From Bacilli bacterium (lineage in GTDB: Bacteria > Bacillota_I > Bacilli_A > RFN20 > UBA1709): 64,000 bases of DNA. The notes below the pieces were generated by a model. That model was not told the origin of the DNA. It saw nothing but the letters and a program-made list of their open reading frames with translations, and did no database searches. Position 1 is the stretch's first letter. Every line of letters starts with the position of its first letter. The stretch lies in contig JAFTIF010000003.1 in NCBI GenBank assembly GCA_017457045.1, positions 248,001 through 312,000 on the forward strand, read 5' to 3'. Positions 35,303 through 44,159 of the stretch are shown one piece after another. The position numbers and the translations under genes were made by a program.

Positions 35303-36115
35303 ATGGAAAAGATTAAAGTATTTATTGCTGAAAGAAGTTTTGAGCAATCTAAGAAGTTAACAGGATTTCTTGAGTTACAAAAGGACATAGATATTTTAGG
35401 AACCAGTGATAATGGTTCAGAAACATTAAGAGCATTGCAAAATTATGAACAAATAGATGTCTTAGTATTAGATTTAGTTTTACCAGTAGTTGATGGATAT
35501 CAAGTTTTAAAGAAAATTAAAGATGAAAGTAATAAATATAATGTAAAACATATAATTTGTGTTTCTGCATTTGTAACTGATACGATATTGAAATATTTAA
35601 ATTCTATGGGAGCAGATTTATTCTTATTAAAACCATTTGACATGGATTCATTTATTTTAAATATTCGTTCTTTATCTTTTAAAGATAACAAAACACAAAA
35701 TACTTATTCATTAGATCAGAATGAAGAAATTAATATCAACTTAGATGATAATATTACAGAAATATTGCATGAAATTGGAATTCCTGCACATATAAAAGGA
35801 TATATGTATTTAAGAACAGCTATAGCTCGTACATTTTTTGATATAGATTTGCTAGGTCAAGTAACTAAAGTTTTATATCCTGAGATTGCAAAAACATATA
35901 ATACAACTGCATCAAGAGTAGAAAGAGCATTAAGACATGCAATAGAAGTAGCATGGAATAGAGGTAACATTGATGCAATAGATGATATATTTGGATATAC
36001 TGTATCCGCTACAAAAGCTAAGCCAACAAATTCAGAATTTATTGCAATGATTGCAGATAAATTACGTTTACAATATAGAAGAAAGAATTTTGAACAATTA
36101 CATAGTCATGCCTAG
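35303..36115 (+). CDS. spo0A: Sporulation master regulator Spo0A
   Basis: Response regulator controlling entry into sporulation. The receiver domain (about 1-125) has the phospho-acceptor Asp in [14 protein letters not shown] and Lys in LKPFDM. The C-terminal DNA-binding domain (about 150-260) is near identical to Bacillus, including the recognition helix region [18 protein letters not shown] and [17 protein letters not shown]. In the acidic pocket the usual Asp-Asp is Glu-Arg (FIAERS). ATG 35285 is in frame but lacks a ribosome binding site; AAAGGA nine bases before ATG 35303 decides the start, giving MEKIKV as in Bacillus. Own transcript between two terminators. Confidence 0.97.
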   Translation: MEKIKVFIAERSFEQSKKLTGFLELQKDIDILGTSDNGSETLRALQNYEQIDVLVLDLVLPVVDGYQVLKKIKDESNKYNVKHIICVSAFVTDTILKYLNSMGADLFLLKPFDMDSFILNIRSLSFKDNKTQNTYSLDQNEEININLDDNITEILHEIGIPAHIKGYMYLRTAIARTFFDIDLLGQVTKVLYPEIAKTYNTTASRVERALRHAIEVAWNRGNIDAIDDIFGYTVSATKAKPTNSEFIAMIADKLRLQYRRKNFEQLHSHA

Positions 36116-36117
36116 TT

Positions 36118-36146
36118 AGATTGATAATTTCAATCTTTCTTTTTTT
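36118..36146 (+). terminator. Rho-independent terminator after spo0A
   Basis: Stem AGATTGA / TCAATCT with a five-base loop, then TTC and T7. Confidence 0.82.
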
Positions 36147-36159
36147 ATAGCAATATATT

Positions 36160-36168
36160 TGCTATAAT
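36160..36168 (+). promoter_or_regulatory. Extended -10 promoter for dinB-xerD-deoB
   Basis: TGCTATAAT: TGn plus a consensus TATAAT (36163-36168), 20 bp before dinB. The same TGCTATAAT occurs before the ABC transporter at 1480-1488. No LexA box is seen. Confidence 0.6.
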
Positions 36169-36188
36169 TATAAAGAGGTGATGTGCAG

Positions 36189-37376
36189 ATGAAAAGAATA
36201 ATACTTCATATTGATATGAATGCATATTTTGCTTCATGTGCACAAATTGCTGATCCAAGTTTAAAAGGAAAACCGGTTGCTGTTGGTGGAAAGAGTAATA
36301 GATCAATTATTACAACAGCATCTTATGAAGCTAGAAAGTATGGTGTAAAAAGTGCAATGCCTATTTTCATGGCTAAAGAATTATGTCCGAATTTAATAAT
36401 AGTTCCTTCAGATTTTAGTTTATATGAAAAATATACTAGATTATTTGTTGAAATAATCAAAAGATATTCAATAAAGATCGAAATGGCATCTATTGATGAA
36501 TGTTATGTTGATATGAGTGAAGAACTATTAAATAATCCTGAACCGATGAAAGTAGTAGAAGAAATCCAAGATAAAATTTACAATGAATTGGGTTTACCAT
36601 GTAGTATTGGTGTCGCACCTAATAAGTTTTTAGCTAAAATGGCTAGTGATATGAAAAAACCATTTGGAATTACAGTTTTACGAAAAAGAGATGTTGAGCT
36701 TGTCTTATGGAAACTACCAATTGATGATATGTTTGGTGTTGGGAAAAAGACTGCAGCTATGCTAAAATCTTTAGGAATAAATACAATTGGTGATTTTGCA
36801 AATTATGAAAATGATATGCTTTTGAAGAAAAAACTTGGAAAAGGTTATTTTACTTTAACTAATTGGGCTCATGGAATTGACGAATCAGAAGTTTCTACTG
36901 AAGTAGAAGATTTAAAATCTGTTGGTAATTCTAGAACTTTGGAAGAAAATACTAATGATTATCAAGAAATTAAAAGTATGATCTCAAAATTATCAAAAAT
37001 GGTGTCTGAAAGAGCAAAAAAAGATGAATTATATTCCAATCAAATTTCTATTACAATTAAATATGATGATTTTAGTGTTAAAAATCATTCGAAAAAATTA
37101 GATCATCCTACTAATGAATATGAAGATATTTTTACACTCGCAATGCATTTAATTGAAAAGTATTATGATTCATCTAGATATGTAAGATTATTAGGTGTTA
37201 CTATGCAAAATGCTGCTAAAATTGATTCTTTTGTTCAACAATTATCTTTATTTAATCAGCAAGAAAAACAACCAAGAGATTTAAAAATAAATAGATTAAT
37301 TCAAAATATAAATAAACAAATTGGAAAAGAATTGGTTTCTTTAGGAACAAAAGAAGGTGGGAAGTATGAAAAATAG
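36189..37376 (+). CDS. dinB: DNA polymerase IV (DinB)
   Basis: Y-family error-prone polymerase for lesion bypass. Catalytic acids are in IDMNAYFASC and SIDECYVDM; GVAPNKFLAKMASDMKKP is the family palm motif, with helix-hairpin-helix GVGKKTAAMLKSLG. A clamp-binding-like QLSLF sits near residue 372. In-frame GTG 36183 exists; AAGAGGTGATG suits ATG 36189 better. Length 395 aa. Overlaps xerD by 11 bases. No visible SOS box. Confidence 0.95.
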   Translation: MKRIILHIDMNAYFASCAQIADPSLKGKPVAVGGKSNRSIITTASYEARKYGVKSAMPIFMAKELCPNLIIVPSDFSLYEKYTRLFVEIIKRYSIKIEMASIDECYVDMSEELLNNPEPMKVVEEIQDKIYNELGLPCSIGVAPNKFLAKMASDMKKPFGITVLRKRDVELVLWKLPIDDMFGVGKKTAAMLKSLGINTIGDFANYENDMLLKKKLGKGYFTLTNWAHGIDESEVSTEVEDLKSVGNSRTLEENTNDYQEIKSMISKLSKMVSERAKKDELYSNQISITIKYDDFSVKNHSKKLDHPTNEYEDIFTLAMHLIEKYYDSSRYVRLLGVTMQNAAKIDSFVQQLSLFNQQEKQPRDLKINRLIQNINKQIGKELVSLGTKEGGKYEK

Positions 37377-38262
37377 TTTAGAATTATTTATGGAATATAT
37401 GATAGTTGAACGTAATTTTTCTGAAGCTACTATAAAACAATATTCATCTTCTGTTAAGAAATTTTTAGATTATATTGATGAAAATTCATTAGATTTATAT
37501 AAAATTAATAAAAATGATATTAATGAATATTTAAAATCATTATCATCACTCGCACCAATTACCTTAAATTTACATATAAATGGATTAAAAAGTTTCTTCC
37601 ATTTTCTATATCGTGATGAGTATTTGGATAAAGATCCAGCTAAAGATATTGAATTATCTAAAATTGGAAGACATTTACCTGATGTATTAACTGAAGAAGA
37701 AGTTAATTTAATAATTAATAGTTTTGATGAAGAAAACGTCTATGAACTACGAAATAAAACCATTTTAGAAGTGTTATATTCAGCTGGGTTAAGAGTAAGT
37801 GAATTATGTAATTTAAAAACTAATAATGTGAATTTAAAAGAATGTCAACTAAGAGTGGTAGGTAAGGGTGACAAAGAAAGAATTGCATATATTGGTAGTC
37901 AAGCAGCAAGATTAATTGAAAAATATTATGACTATTCACGACCAAAGATACTTAAAGGTGAAGAAAATCAATATTTATTTGTGTCAAATACAGGAAAACA
38001 ACTAACTAGAGCATATATTCTGTCAATTATTAAAAAATATGCTAAAATATGTAATATAAATAAGAATGTTCATCCGCATACATTTAGACATAGTTTTGCA
38101 ACCCATTTATTAGAAAATGATGCGGATTTAAGAAGTGTCCAATTGCTTTTAGGGCATGCGGATATTTCTACGACAGAAATATATACACATTTATCAAATG
38201 CAAAATTGAAAGATGAATATAAAAAACATCATCCATTTTCAGTCAAAAAGGAGGAAAAATAA
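37366..38262 (+). CDS. xerD: Site-specific tyrosine recombinase XerD-like
   Basis: Tyrosine recombinase that resolves chromosome dimers at dif. The N-terminal SAM-like core-binding domain covers about 1-90. Catalytic residues: Arg in [12 protein letters not shown], Lys in VVGKGDKER, His/Arg in [12 protein letters not shown], His in LLGHADIST and Tyr in TEIYTHL. Length 298 aa is normal. Its place before deoB (drm) is where B. subtilis has xerD (ripX), which favours XerD over XerC. AGAAGGTGG precedes ATG 37366. Coupled to dinB and deoB. Confidence 0.92.
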   Translation: MKNSLELFMEYMIVERNFSEATIKQYSSSVKKFLDYIDENSLDLYKINKNDINEYLKSLSSLAPITLNLHINGLKSFFHFLYRDEYLDKDPAKDIELSKIGRHLPDVLTEEEVNLIINSFDEENVYELRNKTILEVLYSAGLRVSELCNLKTNNVNLKECQLRVVGKGDKERIAYIGSQAARLIEKYYDYSRPKILKGEENQYLFVSNTGKQLTRAYILSIIKKYAKICNINKNVHPHTFRHSFATHLLENDADLRSVQLLLGHADISTTEIYTHLSNAKLKDEYKKHHPFSVKKEEK

Positions 38263-39455
38263 TGAAAAAGTTTAAAAGAGTATTCTTAATTGTTATGGAT
38301 TCAGTAGGTATTGGCCATGCTTTAGATGCAGAAAAGTATGGCGACAAGGGAAGTAACACATTTTTACACATAGACCAAAACGTAGAAGGCGGTTTAAAAG
38401 CTCCAAATCTTGAAAAATTAGGTTGGGGTGTATTTGATAATTATCGCAATATTTTGCCCGAAAATGCCATAAAAGGAGCATATACAGCTAGATTATCAGA
38501 GAAGAGTTTAGGTAAAGATACAATGACAGGCCATTGGGAAATCATGGGATTACATATTACAAAACCATTTCAAACATTTACTGATACAGGCTTTCCTAAA
38601 GAATTAATTGATGAATTATCAAGAAGAACAGGCCATGGAATTATTGGTAATATTTCTGCAAGTGGAACTGAAATTATTAGAGATTTAGGTGAAGAACACT
38701 TAAAAACTAAAGATTTGATTGTATATACATCAGCTGATTCAGTTTTACAAATTGCAGCAAACGAAAATATTGTTCCGATTGAAAAATTATACGAATATTG
38801 TGAAATTGCTAGAGAATTAACTATGAAAGATGAATGGAAAGTAGGTAGAATTATTGCTAGACCATTTATTGGCGATTCTAAAGATAATTTTAAACGTACA
38901 GCAAGAAGACATGACTATGCATTGTCACCATTCGGAAAAACATATATGAATTATTTGAAAGATGCTGGATACGATGTAATTGCAGTTGGTAAAATTAATG
39001 ATATTTTCAATACTGAAGGTGTAACAGAAGCTTATAAAACAGTTTCTAATGATAATGGTATGGATATTACAATTGATCTAACTAAAAAAGATTTCAACGG
39101 ATTATGTTTTGTAAACTTAGTTGATTTTGATATGGAATATGGTCATCGTAGAAATGTAGAAGGTTACGCTAAATCAATTGAAGATTTTGATAAAAAGTTA
39201 GAAGTTCTTTTAGAATCTATGAATGATGATGATTTATTGATTTTAACAGCTGACCATGGTAATGATCCAACTTGGACAGGTTCTGATCATACTAGAGAAA
39301 ACGTTCCGTTTGTTATGTATTCAAAATCATTAAATGAAGGTGGATATTTAAATGAATTTGATACATTTGGAGTTATTGGTTCAACTGTCGCAGACAATTT
39401 TGGAATAGAAATTAGTAGTTTATTAGGAGATTCTTTATTAGATTTGTTAAAATAA
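38262..39455 (+). CDS. deoB: Phosphopentomutase DeoB
   Basis: Mn-dependent alkaline-phosphatase-superfamily enzyme interconverting ribose/deoxyribose 1- and 5-phosphate. Motifs: [35 protein letters not shown] (catalytic Thr) and [20 protein letters not shown]. Length 397 aa is normal. TAATG overlap with xerD. With DeoC and Cdd it gives a deoxynucleoside-catabolism set, but the genes are spread over the window. Confidence 0.97.
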   Translation: MKKFKRVFLIVMDSVGIGHALDAEKYGDKGSNTFLHIDQNVEGGLKAPNLEKLGWGVFDNYRNILPENAIKGAYTARLSEKSLGKDTMTGHWEIMGLHITKPFQTFTDTGFPKELIDELSRRTGHGIIGNISASGTEIIRDLGEEHLKTKDLIVYTSADSVLQIAANENIVPIEKLYEYCEIARELTMKDEWKVGRIIARPFIGDSKDNFKRTARRHDYALSPFGKTYMNYLKDAGYDVIAVGKINDIFNTEGVTEAYKTVSNDNGMDITIDLTKKDFNGLCFVNLVDFDMEYGHRRNVEGYAKSIEDFDKKLEVLLESMNDDDLLILTADHGNDPTWTGSDHTRENVPFVMYSKSLNEGGYLNEFDTFGVIGSTVADNFGIEISSLLGDSLLDLLK

Positions 39456-39490
39456 TAATTCATAATACAAATTATACGAAGTTAAATATT

Positions 39491-39525
39491 TAAAAAAGAA
39501 AGAGGAAATTAATCCTCTTTTTTTA
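39491..39525. terminator. Bidirectional terminator between deoB and msrC
   Basis: Stem AAAGAGGA / TCCTCTTT with loop AATTAA, A run upstream and T run downstream, so it can serve both converging units. Confidence 0.88.
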
Positions 39526-39969
39526 ATATAATCTTTCTAAAACTTTTGCTACTTTAACAAATAAATCAACTAATTCTTCATCAAATTTATATTTAATTAA
39601 TGAATCAATATCTAATACTCCGAATACTATATTATTTTTAAATAAAGGTATTACTAGTTCTGAATTGCTTTTTGAATCACATGCAATATGGCCTTCAAAT
39701 AAATGAACATCATCGACTACTTGAATAGTTTTTGTTGATGCAGCTTTTCCACATACACCATTTGGAAGTTTAATTCTTGTACATGCGACTTCACCATTAA
39801 ATTGATTTAGATGTAAAACATCTTTTTTTCTTAAATATATTCCAACCCAGTTTAAATCATTAATGCTATGGTATAAATAAGACAAAATATTAGCAATATT
39901 CCCTTGATTATCACATTCATCATCAATTAGAAGAAGGATTCTTTCATAAATTTCTTTATAGTTTTTCAT
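39523..39969 (-). CDS. msrC: Free methionine-(R)-sulfoxide reductase (GAF domain)
   Basis: GAF-domain enzyme reducing free methionine-R-sulfoxide. All three active-site cysteines of the family are present, in GEVACTRIKLP, NGVCGKAAS and GHIACDSKSNSE, with VVDDVHLFEGHIA and FGVLDIDS. Length 148 aa is normal (YtsP-like). It overlaps the end of the NadD-YqeK-RsfS gene by 14 bases, so it is the last member of the yqeG-yqeH-yhbY unit. Confidence 0.93.
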   Translation of the reverse strand: MKNYKEIYERILLLIDDECDNQGNIANILSYLYHSINDLNWVGIYLRKKDVLHLNQFNGEVACTRIKLPNGVCGKAASTKTIQVVDDVHLFEGHIACDSKSNSELVIPLFKNNIVFGVLDIDSLIKYKFDEELVDLFVKVAKVLERLY

Positions 39970-41401
39970 TTAGAACCTCCTCTACTGATATTTCATCAAT
40001 ATTTACATATAATCTATCTATTCCATAGTTTCTACGACCTTCTTTAGTAAAAATATGAATAATTACATCATTTGCATCAACTAAAATCCATTGATTATCC
40101 TTTCTTCCTTCAATATGATGAATATTAAAGTTATTTTTTGCTAATTCATCTTCAATTAAGGAAGCAAATGCTTTTGCTTGTCTTTCACTATTAGCTTCAC
40201 AGATAATACAATATGAATTTAAAGGACTATGCTCTTTCATGTCAAATATTCTTATATCATATGCTGCTTTATCATCTAATAGTTTTACGATAGTTTTTAA
40301 TTGATATTTTTCTAATATTTCTATACATTCTTTTTGTAAATCTTGAGATTCTTTACTTTTTAAAGGATTTATACCAACAGATGCTTGGAAACGTAAGTTT
40401 TCTAAGTATAAATATGCAAAACCAACATTAATATTCTCTTTACATTTATTAATATAGAATGATGCATCGTAGTTTCTTCCAACTTCACATTTATCAGAAA
40501 CATAAATAATTTTATCCAATGTAGACATATTAGTTTTGCCTGTTGTATGTACTCTAATTGCATCTAAAATTTCTTTATCTTCAATGTTTAACACTTCTTT
40601 TGCAATATATGGAGCTGTATATTGATGATAAATTTGTTTAGATTCACCTATATGATCTTTTGCATATTCATTCATTAGTTCTAATTCTTTTTCTTTAGCT
40701 AATTCTTTGCTGCAATCATGAATTAAACCAGCAATATATGCTTTTTTATAGTCATATCCTATTGCTTCAGCTATTTCTTTTGCAAGTCTTGCAACTTGTA
40801 AAGTATGCATATATCTTTTTTCAGACATTAATTTTTTTACTTCTTCTTTTAAATATACATTGTGTTTTTTAATATAGTTTTTAACTTTTATAGGTATATC
40901 TTTAGATGAATTGTTACGAATTGAAGTACTTGATGTTGATTTACCATGAATATCTAATAATTCTACTCCAAATAAATCTTTATTTTCTTCATTAATTTGA
41001 TAGTTTGCTCTATTAACGCAAATAAAAGATACTAAATCTTTTAATTCATCAATATCTTTCCATAAATGGAGTTTATCTAATTGATCTGCACCAATTAAAT
41101 AATAAAATTTTACATCAGGAAAGGCGTTTTTAAGCTCGTAGACAGTTTCGATTGTGTAAGTAGTACTTTTATTCATTTTTAGTTCAAAATCGCTTGGAAT
41201 TAAATTATCGTATTTTTCTAAAGCAAGTTTAAGCATAGCAAAACGATCCTCCTCTAAAGTAACATCGACTTTCCAAGCAGGATTCTTTGCTAAAAGAAAC
41301 CAGACATCGGCATTTTTATGCTTGCTGGCTTCTAAAGCTACTCTAATATGTTCGTTGTGTACTGGATCAAATGATCCTCCAAATAAAATAATCTCTTTCA
41401 T
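39956..41401 (-). CDS. nadD-yqeK-rsfS: NadD-YqeK-RsfS triple-domain fusion
   Basis: One 481-residue protein combining three normally separate proteins. Residues 1-185 are nicotinate-mononucleotide adenylyltransferase (GGSFDPVHNEH; YLIGADQLDKLHLW; SSTSIRNN), an NAD-synthesis enzyme. Residues about 186-370 are a YqeK-type HD hydrolase (RYMHTLQVARLAKEIA, AGLIHDCSKELA, VHTTG), a family linked to symmetric Ap4A cleavage. Residues about 372-481 are ribosome silencing factor RsfS (LLDDKAAYDIRIFDMKEHS, HIEGRKDNQWILVDANDVII). B. subtilis has nadD, yqeK and yqeL as consecutive genes. The frame is continuous with no internal stop; ATG 41401 gives the normal NadD start. Confidence 0.93.
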   Translation of the reverse strand: MKEIILFGGSFDPVHNEHIRVALEASKHKNADVWFLLAKNPAWKVDVTLEEDRFAMLKLALEKYDNLIPSDFELKMNKSTTYTIETVYELKNAFPDVKFYYLIGADQLDKLHLWKDIDELKDLVSFICVNRANYQINEENKDLFGVELLDIHGKSTSSTSIRNNSSKDIPIKVKNYIKKHNVYLKEEVKKLMSEKRYMHTLQVARLAKEIAEAIGYDYKKAYIAGLIHDCSKELAKEKELELMNEYAKDHIGESKQIYHQYTAPYIAKEVLNIEDKEILDAIRVHTTGKTNMSTLDKIIYVSDKCEVGRNYDASFYINKCKENINVGFAYLYLENLRFQASVGINPLKSKESQDLQKECIEILEKYQLKTIVKLLDDKAAYDIRIFDMKEHSPLNSYCIICEANSERQAKAFASLIEDELAKNNFNIHHIEGRKDNQWILVDANDVIIHIFTKEGRRNYGIDRLYVNIDEISVEEVLNEKL

Positions 41402-41402
41402 A

Positions 41403-41696
41403 TTAGTTTTTTGGTAATTGAATTACAGGTTTCTTTGCCTTTCTATATAAAGTAATTGTACGTCCAATTATTTGAACGATTTCTGAGTTTGTAGCACTTG
41501 ATAAGTCAAATGCCACTTCTCTTGTATCTGCTTCACAGTTTTTTAATACTGCAACTTTTAATAATTCATGTGCTTCTAAAGCATTTGAAATTGAAATTGC
41601 TTGATTTTTACTAACACCATCTTTCCCTACTTGAAACATTGTAGGTAATTTGTTAGCGAGTGATCTTAAAAATTTAACTTGTTTAATATTTAGCAT
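41403..41696 (-). CDS. yhbY: CRM-domain RNA-binding protein YhbY (YqeI)
   Basis: A 97-residue CRM-domain protein associated with pre-50S ribosomes. The GxxG loop is in FQVGKDGVSKN and the C-terminal strand in IVQIIGRTITLYRKAKKP. It starts inside the end of yqeH (seven-base overlap) and is followed by the nadD fusion after one base. The order yqeH-yhbY-nadD matches B. subtilis apart from missing aroE. Confidence 0.94.
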   Translation of the reverse strand: MLNIKQVKFLRSLANKLPTMFQVGKDGVSKNQAISISNALEAHELLKVAVLKNCEADTREVAFDLSSATNSEIVQIIGRTITLYRKAKKPVIQLPKN

Positions 41697-42829
41697 ACAC
41701 TACCTCCGATTAATGTTTCTCTTAAATAAACATTAACGTTTTTAGGAGCATATACAGTAACTTCTTGACCACCATTGACTACATCAATACATACTAAACC
41801 ACTGATAATGATACTAATTCTACCTTGAGGTAAAGTAAATTTATGAGCTTCCATTTCTTGACGTGGAAGTTTTTGATTTAATTTAGGTAAGAATTTAGGA
41901 TCTTCAATTAATCTTTGGAATTTTTCATTAGTTTTAGTATTTAACTTAGCTCTATGATATTGAAGATATGTTGATCCATAGAAAATAAATGATGTAGAAG
42001 GTCCTTTTTCAAAGTCGATTGAAGCACAGCTTCCGATAAATACACTTTGTTGTTGACCTAATTGAAAACTAATTGGTTTCATTTCTTTTCTTGGTAAAAC
42101 GTATTTTAAGTTTTTCATATCTAAATAGTTATAGATACTTTGGTTGTAAATAAGTCCAGGAGTATCATAGATGAAATTATCATCATCATATGGAATTTGC
42201 ACAACATTTAAAGTTGTTCCTGGGAAAACACTAGAAGTTACCATTTGTCCAGTGTTATTACTATAACGCTTCAAGATTTGGTTAACTAAACTTGATTTAC
42301 CTACGTTAGCATTACCAATTACATATACATCTTTATTATTACTCATTTCAACAATTTTTGAGTATAAAGCATCGATTTCTTGTCCTTTAATTGATGATAC
42401 TAAGAATACATCTTCATATCTAATGTTATAATGTTCAAGTTGTCTTTTTACCCAATTCATAATTTTATTTAAACCAACAGATTTTGGTAAAACGTCACAT
42501 TTATTAATTGCAATTAAGATAGGGTTATTTTTAGTATATTCATCTAAGTTTTCAATGATACTTCCTGAGAAGTTAAAAATATCGATAACATAAACTAATA
42601 AACAACGATTATCTCCAGCTTTCTTTAAAATTTTCTTAAATTCTTCATTAGCTAAAGGTGTTTCAAGCATCATTCCATAGTGTTGCAATTTAAAACAACG
42701 TTGACATAATAATTCTCCGTCTTTACGTTTTTCAATTACTTCTTTAGGTAAATAACCTGATTTTTTAGGATCTTCTGTTTGTAGTTCACTACCACATCCA
42801 TAACAATACTTTTGATATCTTTCTTCCAT
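41690..42829 (-). CDS. yqeH: Ribosome biogenesis GTPase YqeH
   Basis: Circularly permuted GTPase needed for 30S assembly. The N-terminal zinc finger is CYGCGSEL and LLCQRCFK; the permuted order G4 (INKCD), G5, G1 (GNANVGKSSLVN), G3 (DTPGL) is visible. Length 379 aa is normal. ATG 42829 follows the yqeG stop by one base. It works with YhbY and RsfS in the same transcript, making this a ribosome-assembly operon. Confidence 0.95.
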   Translation of the reverse strand: MEERYQKYCYGCGSELQTEDPKKSGYLPKEVIEKRKDGELLCQRCFKLQHYGMMLETPLANEEFKKILKKAGDNRCLLVYVIDIFNFSGSIIENLDEYTKNNPILIAINKCDVLPKSVGLNKIMNWVKRQLEHYNIRYEDVFLVSSIKGQEIDALYSKIVEMSNNKDVYVIGNANVGKSSLVNQILKRYSNNTGQMVTSSVFPGTTLNVVQIPYDDDNFIYDTPGLIYNQSIYNYLDMKNLKYVLPRKEMKPISFQLGQQQSVFIGSCASIDFEKGPSTSFIFYGSTYLQYHRAKLNTKTNEKFQRLIEDPKFLPKLNQKLPRQEMEAHKFTLPQGRISIIISGLVCIDVVNGGQEVTVYAPKNVNVYLRETLIGGSVC

Positions 42830-42830
42830 A

Positions 42831-43346
42831 TTATTCCACTCCTTTTAGCCTTCCTTCGAGTCTTAATCTTTTTCTGATTTTATGATCAAAACTACGATTA
42901 ATTTTTGTAACAATTAAATCTTGATCAGCAACTGGTTCAATTAGAACTGATTTTATATCTAATCTGTTTGCTAAAACAATATCTGTTAAGATTTGGTCAC
43001 CAATGATTACTGTGTCATCATGATAAATCTTATTTTTTTTCATAAACATTGAAACTTTTAAAACACCTGGTTTAGATGCGCGCCATAAATATTTTATATC
43101 TAGAGGTTCACAAAATCTTGTAACTCTATTTTTACGATTATTAGATATTACAAAGAAATTAAATCCAATGCTTTTTAAATAATTAACTAAAGAAATTGTT
43201 TTATCTTCAGCATCTTTATTAAAAAATGCAGTTAATGTATTATCTAAGTCGCATAAAATATTACGAAATCCCTTGTCATATAACTTTTGAAAATCAATAT
43301 CTTCAAACGTTTGATGGTACCATGTTGGGACTACTTTCATTAACAT
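42831..43346 (-). CDS. yqeG: YqeG-type HAD phosphatase
   Basis: HAD-superfamily phosphatase of the YqeG/YbiV-like group; physiological substrate unknown, though fungal/plant homologues act on phosphatidylglycerophosphate. Motif I is CDLDNTLTAF, motif II VISNN, motif III Lys in SKPG and motif IV VIIGDQILTDIVLANRL. Starts GTG 43355, ATG 43346 and ATG 43340 are in frame; GAGGGG is eight bases from ATG 43346, which is chosen. First gene of the yqeG-yqeH-yhbY-nadD fusion-msrC unit. Confidence 0.92.
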   Translation of the reverse strand: MLMKVVPTWYHQTFEDIDFQKLYDKGFRNILCDLDNTLTAFFNKDAEDKTISLVNYLKSIGFNFFVISNNRKNRVTRFCEPLDIKYLWRASKPGVLKVSMFMKKNKIYHDDTVIIGDQILTDIVLANRLDIKSVLIEPVADQDLIVTKINRSFDHKIRKRLRLEGRLKGVE

Positions 43347-43369
43347 GCATATCACCCCTCACCATATAT

Positions 43370-43388
43370 TTTACATTATTAATGTAAA
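43370..43388. promoter_or_regulatory. Perfect inverted repeat between yqeG and sigK
   Basis: TTTACATTA and TAATGTAAA with one base between, in the divergent 97-bp region. It overlaps likely promoter sequence and could be an operator. Confidence 0.45.
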
Positions 43389-43443
43389 TATTAAAAGAAT
43401 AAAATAAAGATATTTTTCATTTATTATAAACAAGGAGTGTTTT

Positions 43444-44133
43444 ATGTTTGAATTAATTATTCAATTATTTGAAGAGATTAAATATTTTGTGGGTTTTATC
43501 AAAGGAGATATTTACCCTGAGCCATTAGCTAAAGAAGATGAAGAAAAATTTATAATAGATTTACTAGAGAAAAATGACACTTATGCTCGTGAACAACTTA
43601 TTGAACATAATTTACGCTTAGTTGCTCATATCGCAAAAAAATATGAAAGTAAAACCGATTCTTTGGAAGATCTTATAAGTATAGGAATTATTGGTTTAAT
43701 CAAAGCTATCGATAGTTTTTCAAATGAAAAAGGTGTAAAATTAGCTACTTATAGTGCAAAATGTATAGAAAATGAAATTTTAATGCATTTAAGAAGTAAT
43801 AAAAAGAATAATAAAAATGTCTCATTATTTGATGCAATTGGTGAAGATAAAGATGGCTCTATTATAACTTTGATGGATGTAGTTCCTTCCTCTAACCTTC
43901 CCTTAGATTTACAATTAGATAGAAAAAACAAAATTTCAAAGTTAGTTTCTTATTTACCAAAATTAGATGAGAGGGAACTTGAAATTATTACCCTTAGATA
44001 TGGTCTTGGAAACCATGAAGAATTGACCCAAAAAGAAGTAGCAAAACGTTTTAACATATCAAGGTCTTATGTCTCTAGAATTGAGAAAAGAGCTTTGACA
44101 AAACTTTTACAAGAATTTAGAAAAGATAATTAA
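43444..44133 (+). CDS. sigK: Sporulation sigma factor SigK (uninterrupted)
   Basis: Late mother-cell sigma factor. Region 2 matches sigma-K closely: EQLIEHNLRLVAHIAKKYES, LEDLISIGIIGLIKAIDSFS, LATYSAKCIENEILMHLRSN; region 4 has FNISRSYVSRIEKRALTKLL. An N-terminal hydrophobic pro-sequence (about 1-22) ending before PEPLAKEDEE is present, so it is probably made as pro-sigma-K. Unlike B. subtilis there is no skin-type split; the gene is whole at 229 aa. AAGGAG precedes the ATG. SpoIVB in this window belongs to the pathway that activates pro-sigma-K. Sigma-E is the main alternative but the match to sigma-K is better. Confidence 0.88.
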   Translation: MFELIIQLFEEIKYFVGFIKGDIYPEPLAKEDEEKFIIDLLEKNDTYAREQLIEHNLRLVAHIAKKYESKTDSLEDLISIGIIGLIKAIDSFSNEKGVKLATYSAKCIENEILMHLRSNKKNNKNVSLFDAIGEDKDGSIITLMDVVPSSNLPLDLQLDRKNKISKLVSYLPKLDERELEIITLRYGLGNHEELTQKEVAKRFNISRSYVSRIEKRALTKLLQEFRKDN

Positions 44134-44159
44134 AATAGGATAACTTAGTTATCCTATTT
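44133..44159. terminator. Bidirectional terminator between sigK and lipoprotein gene
   Basis: A perfect 12-bp stem AAATAGGATAAC / GTTATCCTATTT with loop TTA. It overlaps the last codon of the minus-strand gene. Confidence 0.8.

Noticed and set aside
36150..36190. LexA (SOS) box before dinB
   Set aside because: No CGAAC-N4-GTTCG-like sequence was found in the region.
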